A program made the translations under genes and the position numbers. From Vulcanimicrobiota bacterium (GTDB lineage Bacteria > Eremiobacterota > Eremiobacteria > Baltobacterales > Baltobacteraceae), in the NCBI GenBank assembly GCA_028287545.1, contig JAQBPL010000194.1, forward strand, positions 1 to 11,197: a stretch of 11,197 nucleotides of DNA. Reading direction: 5' to 3'. Below the pieces are notes generated by a model. The model was not told the DNA's origin. It made no database searches and saw nothing but the letters and a program-made list of their open reading frames with translations. Shown piece by piece: positions 6,633 to 11,197 of this stretch (within the stretch, counting starts at the first letter, position 1; each line of letters opens with the position of its first letter).

Positions 6633-8135
6633 TCACCGGAAGAGGACCTTCGCCATCATCCCCTTGTCCTCGTGATTGAGGATATGGCAGTGGAAGACCG
6701 CCATGCCGCGGATGATCGGATCCGTAAAGTCGATCGCGACGTCGACGGTACTTTTCTGGTGAACGTTCACCGTGTCCAGCCAGACCGGGTGAGAGACGGC
6801 GCGGCCGTTTTCCTTGAACGTGAGGAAATGCGCTTGATGGATGTGGAACGGGTGCACCTCGTCGGCCTTGTTGACGATGCGCCAGTGCTGGTAGCTTCCC
6901 ACCGGCACGGTCGTCATCGGTTTGTCATTTATGGAAAAAACGTGACCGTTGATGTAGAAGCGGTGATGGCCTTCGGTGAAGCGGACGATGAACTGCGGCG
7001 GCGTGTGTTCGGCAGCAGCGACCCCGGCGTTCGACTTATAGACCGGCGGCTGCGACGAGACCGGAACGGTCTGCATCGGTGCGTCCGCCGCGACGGCCGG
7101 AGCGATGTCCGCGAGGACCTGCGCTTGGTTGATGTCGCCGGCGGGGCCGGTGTTGAAGCAGCGCGTGCGCAGCGAAGCGTGGGCGCCGGCCGGCGGCCCG
7201 GTCACGATCGCCTCGAGGCGCCCGGCAGGAGGGATGAGCAGGTGCCGCACCTTCATCGTCGGCTGCGCCGGATTGCGAAACGCCAGCGGTTCGCCGTCCA
7301 GTGCGACTACTTCGAGCTGCTCGCCGTCGAGCGCAACGTCGAGGTACGATTCCGGCTGCGCGTTGACGAGGCGCCAGAATTGATGCTCGCCGGGGGCGAT
7401 CGCAATCGTCGGACGCAGTGCATCGTTGACCGTGGCGAACCCCTGAACTTCCTCGTGCGAGGTGTCGCAGCCCTTGGCGGGGACGCTCATGCGCGCCCGT
7501 AACCGCTGCAGCGTCCGCGCATCGTCGTGTCGCGCATCCATGGTCCGCACCACCAGAACGCGCTCGCGCAAGCCGCGAACCGCGGGAACGTAGCGGTCGA
7601 TGCCTTCGACGACGATCGCGCCCGACATACCGTCGAGATCTTGCTCTGCACTCTCGCCGTGGGGATGCGTGTGAAACCAGAAGAGCCCGGGAGGGTGATT
7701 CGCCGGGACGCGGACGTCGTAATGCAGCGTCTGTCCCGGACTCGCCATCATCGTAAGGACGTCGTCTTGCGGTGCTTTCGGCGAGACCTCCATGCCGTGA
7801 AAGTGCAGGTTCGTCATATCCATGCACGGTCCGAGCGCGCACTTCTCCGTCGAATGTATCGGGAGCTCGTTGACGTACGTGATCTTCATTTGGCCGCCGG
7901 GCCAGACGCGTATCGTCGGAGGTGTGCTCCCGCCGTCGAATTTCATGCCCGCACGGCCGTTCGGCTGTTCCGCTGCGGTCAGCGTCAGCGAGGAGACGCC
8001 GCTCACCGGTCGCACTTCCGGGGGAGCCGGGAGGGCAACGGAGTTGATGCTGCCGCCCTGCTGCCTACCCGCTGTGTCGCTGCCGATCAGGAGCGCACCG
8101 CCAAGCACGAGGGCGGCAACCCGTATCGCGGTCAT
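6633..8135 (-). CDS. Exported multicopper oxidase
   Basis: 500 residues from the ATG at 8135. All four copper signatures are present in order: HFHG (111-114), HTHPHG (155-160), HPFHIHQ (428-434) and HCHILNHEDKGM (482-493). The type 1 copper ligands are His428, Cys483, His488 and Met493; the Met axial ligand suggests a modest redox potential. Laccase/CueO-type enzymes of this layout oxidise phenols or Cu(I)/Mn(II)/Fe(II) and reduce O2 to water. The N-terminus (MTAIRVAALVLGGALLIG) looks like a Sec signal without a twin Arg. Cys99 and Cys104 just before motif I, with Cys223 and Cys326, could form disulfides. A GTG at 8180 would add 15 residues before the signal and has a GGGGAAAG upstream; I prefer 8135. 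The substrate is unknown; there is no Met-rich insert of the CueO kind. Confidence 0.95.
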   Translation of the reverse strand: MTAIRVAALVLGGALLIGSDTAGRQQGGSINSVALPAPPEVRPVSGVSSLTLTAAEQPNGRAGMKFDGGSTPPTIRVWPGGQMKITYVNELPIHSTEKCALGPCMDMTNLHFHGMEVSPKAPQDDVLTMMASPGQTLHYDVRVPANHPPGLFWFHTHPHGESAEQDLDGMSGAIVVEGIDRYVPAVRGLRERVLVVRTMDARHDDARTLQRLRARMSVPAKGCDTSHEEVQGFATVNDALRPTIAIAPGEHQFWRLVNAQPESYLDVALDGEQLEVVALDGEPLAFRNPAQPTMKVRHLLIPPAGRLEAIVTGPPAGAHASLRTRCFNTGPAGDINQAQVLADIAPAVAADAPMQTVPVSSQPPVYKSNAGVAAAEHTPPQFIVRFTEGHHRFYINGHVFSINDKPMTTVPVGSYQHWRIVNKADEVHPFHIHQAHFLTFKENGRAVSHPVWLDTVNVHQKSTVDVAIDFTDPIIRGMAVFHCHILNHEDKGMMAKVLFR

Positions 8136-8141
8136 GGCCAA

Positions 8142-8147
8142 AGTGTA
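8142..8147 (-). promoter_or_regulatory. Possible extended -10 box for a leaderless oxidase transcript
   Basis: On the minus strand TGCTACACT matches an extended -10 (TGnTAnnnT) and ends 6 bases before the ATG at 8135. The transcript would start at about the A of the ATG, which fits the lack of a Shine-Dalgarno there. There is no recognisable -35. The same spacing is seen before the RND gene. Confidence 0.3.
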
Positions 8148-8376
8148 GCAGAGCGTACCCGGCGGTGCCGCTGCGGACACCGCCGGATCTTTCCCCTAGG
8201 CCGGCAGAAATCAAGATACATTGGCAAATTCTTAGCGTCTCTGCAGCTGCGCGTGGACCAAAACTGATGCCGCTCGTAGCGATCTTGCTGGACGTCGAGG
8301 CAACAGCAGAATCCTGCATCCCATCGACAAGATCGGTGTAGCAGCCTGCCGGCCTCCCCGGTATCGTACTCGAATA
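8148..8376. other. Intergenic region upstream of the multicopper oxidase
   Basis: This stretch is visibly less GC-rich than the genes around it and has no frame with protein-like composition. It holds one inverted repeat, CGATCTTG (8280-8287) with CAAGATCG (8328-8335), 40 bases apart, which could be chance or half-sites for a regulator. It should contain the control region of the oxidase (leftward) and perhaps of the genes to the right. I see no RNA gene in it. Confidence 0.4.
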
Positions 8377-8517
8377 ATGCTGGTGTTTCACTCACTGCCC
8401 GACGCGATCCGTGCGGGTTACCAAATCGTCGAGCCGACGTCGAGCGGCTACCTCGTACGGATCAGGACCCGAAGCGGCTGGGCGATGGCGCTCGTCGAGT
8501 TACGCTCAAGCATCTAG
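8377..8517 (+). CDS. Small hypothetical protein, 46 residues
   Basis: ATG at 8377 to TAG at 8515-8517. The protein opens MLVFHSLPDAIRAGYQIVEP and continues through GYLVRIRTRSGWAMALVEL. The composition is balanced, not the Arg/Ala-rich look of shadow frames, and reads like a small soluble alpha/beta domain: an N-terminal strand and helix, then 'GYLVRIRT' and 'GWAMALVEL' as two strands. There is no signal peptide or Cys. It lacks a clear Shine-Dalgarno; TATCGT lies 9 bases before the ATG. It ends 75 bases before the catalase-family gene in the same direction, so it could be the first member of that transcript. I do not recognise the family and it could be chance. Confidence 0.45.
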   Translation: MLVFHSLPDAIRAGYQIVEPTSSGYLVRIRTRSGWAMALVELRSSI

Positions 8518-8577
8518 CGCGTCGCGCAATAGGCTCCACTGGTTTCCCTCAGCAAGGCGGGAGCCGCTCGGCGGCTC

Positions 8578-8585
8578 GGGAGAGG
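8578..8585 (+). promoter_or_regulatory. Strong Shine-Dalgarno fixing the start of the catalase-family gene
   Basis: GGGAGAGG lies 7 bases before the ATG at 8593. It is the best ribosome-binding site in the window. With an in-frame TAG near 8531 and no upstream start in between, it fixes the N-terminus, which matters because the protein appears short at that end. Confidence 0.75.
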
Positions 8586-8592
8586 TTCGGCA

Positions 8593-9876
8593 ATGGCTTC
8601 TACCAACGGTTCCAACGGGTCGGCAACGCGATCCACGCAGGACCGGCGATGCGTTTCGGAGCGCGTCGTAAGCGACAAAGGCGGCGGGGCCTTTGGGCAC
8701 TTCGAGGTTACCCACGACGTCACGGAGTACACGCGCGCCGACTTTCTGAGCCGGGTCGGAAAGCGGACCGGCGTGCTCGCGCGCTTCGGCTCGGTCGCCA
8801 GCGAACACGCCTGCGCCGACACCGACCGCAATCCGCGGGGCTTCGCGGTGAAATTCTACACCGCCGAGGGCACCTACGACGTCGTCGGCAACAACACGCC
8901 GGTATTCGTCATCCGCGACGCGATACGGTTCCCGGAGTTCATCCATTCGCAGCAGCGCGATCCGCGGACCGGGCTGCGCGACGCCAACCGCATGTGGGAC
9001 TTCTTTTCGCTCTTCCCTGAATCGCTCCACCAGGTGACGCACCTCATGGGTGATCGCGGACTGCCGCTGGGCTGGCAGTTCATGAACGGCTACGGCAAGC
9101 ACACGTTCCAGTGGATCAATGCGGCCGGCAAGGCGGTCTGGGTGAAGTATCACTTCAAGACGGAACTCGGCATCAGGAACATGACTCGGCAAGAGGCCGT
9201 CCAGATCGCCTGCGAGGATACCGGGTTCCACCGCCGCAGCTTGTTCGAGCTCATCGCCGGCGGCGACGTCGCGTCGTGGACGCTCTCCGTGCAGATCATG
9301 CCGCTCGCAGACGCGGCGGCGTGTCCGTTCGATCCCTTCGACGTGACGAAGGTCTGGCCGCACGGGGAATATCCGTTGATCCCCGTCGGCCGGTTGGTGC
9401 TGGACCGCAACCCGCAGAATTTTCACACCGACATCGAGCAAGCCACGTTCGAGCCGTCGAGTTTCGTTCCGGGCGTGTGGTACTCGCCCGACAAAATGCT
9501 GCACGGCCGGCTCTTCGCCTATGCCGACGGGCACCGCTACCAGATCGGCACGAGCCCCATGGTCGAGCAGAAGCAGTACCGCGGACCGGCCCGTGTGCTG
9601 CCCGAAACGGGCACCGAACGCCTCGAGCGGACGGCCCGAAACGACGATTACGTCCAGGCCGGTGACCTCTATCGGCTGATGACCGGCGACGCGCAGGACC
9701 GCCTCGTCGATACGATCGTCACGATGTTGGAACCGGTGCGGCGCGACATTGCGGTCCGCGCCGTGAGTAATTTCACCAAATGCGATGCGACGTTCGGCGA
9801 GCGGCTTGCACGCGGCCTCGCGCTGGACGAGGACCGCGGTCCGGCGAGCGTCGTCATCGCCGCCCAAGACAGGTAG
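8593..9876 (+). CDS. Catalase-family haem protein lacking the distal His
   Basis: 427 residues, clearly of the haem catalase fold: NPRGFAVKFYT (80-90), VGNNTPVFVIRD (98-109), FPEFIHSQQRDPRT (113-126), FDVTKVWPHGEYPLIPVG (249-266) and SPDKMLHGRLFAY (298-310). Tyr310 with Arg306 is the proximal haem ligand, and Asn101 matches the distal catalytic Asn. The normal ERVVHAKG motif instead reads ERVVSDKG, putting Ser27 in place of the essential distal His; the nearby Ser of RFSTV is Gly66 (RFGSV). The usual arm of some 40-50 residues before this motif is replaced by about 25 Ser/Thr/Asn-rich residues. After Tyr310 the segment that normally holds the IPVN and later loop motifs is cut down before the C-terminal helices resume near 357. 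Catalase activity is therefore doubtful; a peroxidase-like, haem-carrying or other role is possible. There is no signal peptide. The next gene follows after 5 bases. Confidence 0.93.
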   Translation: MASTNGSNGSATRSTQDRRCVSERVVSDKGGGAFGHFEVTHDVTEYTRADFLSRVGKRTGVLARFGSVASEHACADTDRNPRGFAVKFYTAEGTYDVVGNNTPVFVIRDAIRFPEFIHSQQRDPRTGLRDANRMWDFFSLFPESLHQVTHLMGDRGLPLGWQFMNGYGKHTFQWINAAGKAVWVKYHFKTELGIRNMTRQEAVQIACEDTGFHRRSLFELIAGGDVASWTLSVQIMPLADAAACPFDPFDVTKVWPHGEYPLIPVGRLVLDRNPQNFHTDIEQATFEPSSFVPGVWYSPDKMLHGRLFAYADGHRYQIGTSPMVEQKQYRGPARVLPETGTERLERTARNDDYVQAGDLYRLMTGDAQDRLVDTIVTMLEPVRRDIAVRAVSNFTKCDATFGERLARGLALDEDRGPASVVIAAQDR

Positions 9877-9881
9877 GATCG

Positions 9882-10778
9882 ATGAGCGAGCAAACCTCCG
9901 TCAAGACTACGTTTCTCGGCCTAGGCATCATGGGCGCCGAGTTCGCGCGAACCGCAGCCCGCCGCGGACTGCAGGTGAGGGGCTGGGACCGCACGCCGGC
10001 GCGTGCGGCAGCACTGGCCGCGGATGGCATTCGTCCGGCGAAGACGGCGGCCGAAGCCGCCGCGGAAGCGGACGTCGTCGTAACGATGGTCGCCGATGGC
10101 GACGCCGTGATGAACGTGATGGAAGCGCAAGGCGCGCTTGCCGCAATGCGTTCGGGCGCGAGCTGGGTGCAGATGTCGACGATCGGCGTCGAAGGGACCG
10201 AGCGCGCGTTGCGTCTGGCGGCGTCGCGCCCCGACGTGACCTACGTCGACGCGCCGGTCTCCGGCAGCAAGGCCCTCGCCGAGCAAGGAAAACTCCTCAT
10301 CCTCGCTTCGGGCGACCGCGAACGCGCCGGCGCGGCCGTGCAGCACGCCTTCGACGCGCTCGGCACGACGCAGTGGCTCGGCGAAGCCGGACAAGGAACG
10401 CGGATGAAGCTGCTGTTCAACGCGTGGATCGCGATCATCATGGAGGGCGTCGCCGAAGCGGTGGTTTTGGCGGGGGCTCTGGGGATCGACCCGCAGCGCT
10501 TCGCGTCACTGGTGAGCGGCGGGCCGCTCGTTCCGGCGTGGGCGCTCGCAAAGATGAAGAAGATCACCGAGAACAAGACGGCCGAAACCGAGTTTCCGCT
10601 GCGCTGGGCCGACAAGGACGTGCGCCTTGCGCTCTCCGCCGCCGGCGAGCAGCGTGCTCGGTTGCCGGTGCTCAGTACGATCGACGCGCAGTGGGCGCGC
10701 GCGGTCGAACGCTTCGGCGGGGACGATCTGAGTGCGGTCTACCTCGCCCTGCGGGAAGGTTTGACCGCCGCCGTCTGA
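9882..10778 (+). CDS. NAD(P)-dependent beta-hydroxyacid dehydrogenase family protein
   Basis: 298 residues, the standard length for the 3-hydroxyisobutyrate dehydrogenase/tartronate semialdehyde reductase/glyoxylate reductase superfamily. The Rossmann motif is GLGIMG (13-18). The substrate-binding signature is DAPVSGSKALAEQGKL (123-138). The catalytic Lys176 and partner Asn180 lie in GTRMKLLFN, and the C-terminal Lys245 is in ADKDVRLAL. After the second beta strand the protein reads WDRTPAR; an Arg at this place is typical of members preferring NADPH (inference). The exact substrate cannot be told; semialdehydes or glyoxylate are usual, and imine-reductase-like members share the fold. The start at ATG 9882 follows AGGTAGGA, which overlaps the stop codon of the catalase-family gene, so translational coupling is likely. 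An upstream in-frame start at 9780 would overlap that gene and lacks support. Confidence 0.93.
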   Translation: MSEQTSVKTTFLGLGIMGAEFARTAARRGLQVRGWDRTPARAAALAADGIRPAKTAAEAAAEADVVVTMVADGDAVMNVMEAQGALAAMRSGASWVQMSTIGVEGTERALRLAASRPDVTYVDAPVSGSKALAEQGKLLILASGDRERAGAAVQHAFDALGTTQWLGEAGQGTRMKLLFNAWIAIIMEGVAEAVVLAGALGIDPQRFASLVSGGPLVPAWALAKMKKITENKTAETEFPLRWADKDVRLALSAAGEQRARLPVLSTIDAQWARAVERFGGDDLSAVYLALREGLTAAV

Positions 10779-10793
10779 CGAGGGATGACGACC

Positions 10794-11197
10794 ATGGTAC
10801 GACGACTGACGTTGCTGCTGCTGGTCTTTGCGGCGCTGGAAGCCGGTTTGTTCGCCGCTGGGCGCGTTTCCGCGCAGAAGGGCGCGCCGCAACAAGCGAC
10901 GCTCTCAGACATCGTGGCGCAGATCGATCGAGAAGAGTCAAGGACGCTCAAAAGGATCGATCTCTCGCGGCTCGATCGCACGCACCGGATCGAGCTGCTC
11001 GGCAAGCTGATCTTTTTCGATCGGCAGCTTTCGGTCAACCGCAACGAGGCGTGCGCGTTCTGTCACTCGCCTCAGGCAGGCTTTACCGGAGCGATCCAGG
11101 CGTTCAACGTGACCACGGTCGCCTATCCCGGGTCGGTACGGCACCGCTTCAGCCAGCGTAAGCCGCAAACTGCCGCGTACGCGGTCTATTCGCCGGT
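10794..11197 (+). CDS. Exported di-haem cytochrome c peroxidase/MauG family protein, 3'-truncated
   Basis: The frame stays open to the end of the window; about 134 N-terminal residues are seen. MVRRLTLLLLVF followed by a hydrophobic stretch and VSAQ near residue 28 is a Sec signal peptide, so the enzyme acts outside the cytoplasm. LGKLIFFDRQLSVN (69-82) leads into the c-type haem motif CAFCH (87-91) and the stretch SPQAGFTG (92-99), the standard start of the N-terminal haem domain in bacterial di-haem peroxidases. These reduce H2O2 with electrons from cytochromes or copper proteins; MauG-like relatives modify proteins. The second haem domain, needed to tell them apart, lies outside. ATG 10794 is preferred because CGAGGG (10779-10784) sits 9 bases upstream; ATG 10785 is in frame but abuts that site. 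It starts 15 bases after the dehydrogenase gene, probably in the same operon. Confidence 0.88.
   Translation, partial: MVRRLTLLLLVFAALEAGLFAAGRVSAQKGAPQQATLSDIVAQIDREESRTLKRIDLSRLDRTHRIELLGKLIFFDRQLSVNRNEACAFCHSPQAGFTGAIQAFNVTTVAYPGSVRHRFSQRKPQTAAYAVYSP

Noticed and set aside
8132..8395. 87-codon minus-strand frame upstream of the multicopper oxidase
   Set aside because: Cys/Arg-rich, low-quality composition; it overlaps the oxidase start and a likely promoter.
8593..8670. A frameshift hiding a normal catalase N-terminus
   Set aside because: I read the other frames upstream and saw no match to the usual N-terminal arm. The strong ribosome-binding site and the uninterrupted frame support the short form as real.
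8506..9867. Long open frame on the minus strand opposite the catalase-family gene (453 codons)
   Set aside because: It is a mirror of the catalase frame caused by high GC at third positions; it has no recognisable domain, and the + strand protein is unmistakably catalase-like.
9785..11161. 458-codon + frame spanning the dehydrogenase and peroxidase genes
   Set aside because: Arg/Gly-rich out-of-frame reading. The true frames carry the Rossmann motif, the catalytic Lys and the CAFCH haem motif.

Overview
The window is a high-GC, gene-dense bacterial chromosome segment. Strong G/C preference at third codon positions, GTG starts, several secreted or periplasmic products, and a mix of Shine-Dalgarno and apparently leaderless starts fit an environmental bacterium from a poorly cultured high-GC phylum. 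Candidatus Eremiobacterota is my guess, from general gene content only and with low confidence. There is no tRNA, rRNA, CRISPR array, transposase or phage gene in the window.

Layout. (1) 1-1320 (+): the 3' part of a secreted phosphodiester-glycosidase (NAGPA-domain) protein with an Ig-like and beta-rich C-terminal half. (2) 1369-4608 (+): a full-length RND inner-membrane multidrug permease of the AcrB/HAE-1 type, with no adaptor or outer-membrane partner beside it, followed by a strong hairpin at 4710-4746. (3) 4773-5057 (-): a 94-residue secreted protein ending in a Gly/His tail, convergent with the RND gene. (4) 5211-6170 (+): an aldo/keto reductase with an intact catalytic tetrad. (5) 6288-6629 (+): a small exported Spy/CpxP-like protein with two LTxxQ motifs, preceded by nested, mutually exclusive inverted repeats at 6212-6277. 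(6) 6633-8135 (-): an exported multicopper oxidase with all four copper motifs, only 3 bases from the Spy-like gene. (7) 8136-8592: a mostly non-coding gap that probably holds a 46-codon gene (8377-8517). (8) 8593 to the end (+): a compact cluster of a catalase-family protein, an NAD(P)-dependent beta-hydroxyacid-dehydrogenase-family protein and the start of an exported di-haem cytochrome c peroxidase/MauG-family protein, with gaps of 5 and 15 bases.

How they fit together. From 4773 rightward the theme is envelope and redox stress: a possible metal-binding small protein, a Spy-like protein, a multicopper oxidase, an aldo/keto reductase, a catalase homologue and a haem peroxidase. The most surprising item is the catalase homologue. 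It keeps the proximal haem Tyr and the distal Asn but has Ser where catalases have the essential distal His. It also lacks the usual N-terminal arm and a segment after the haem Tyr, yet is otherwise well conserved and has an excellent ribosome-binding site. It may not be a true catalase, and its probable co-transcription with a dehydrogenase and a cytochrome c peroxidase hints at a different haem-enzyme role. The second candidate for novelty is the alternative-hairpin leader before the Spy-like gene.
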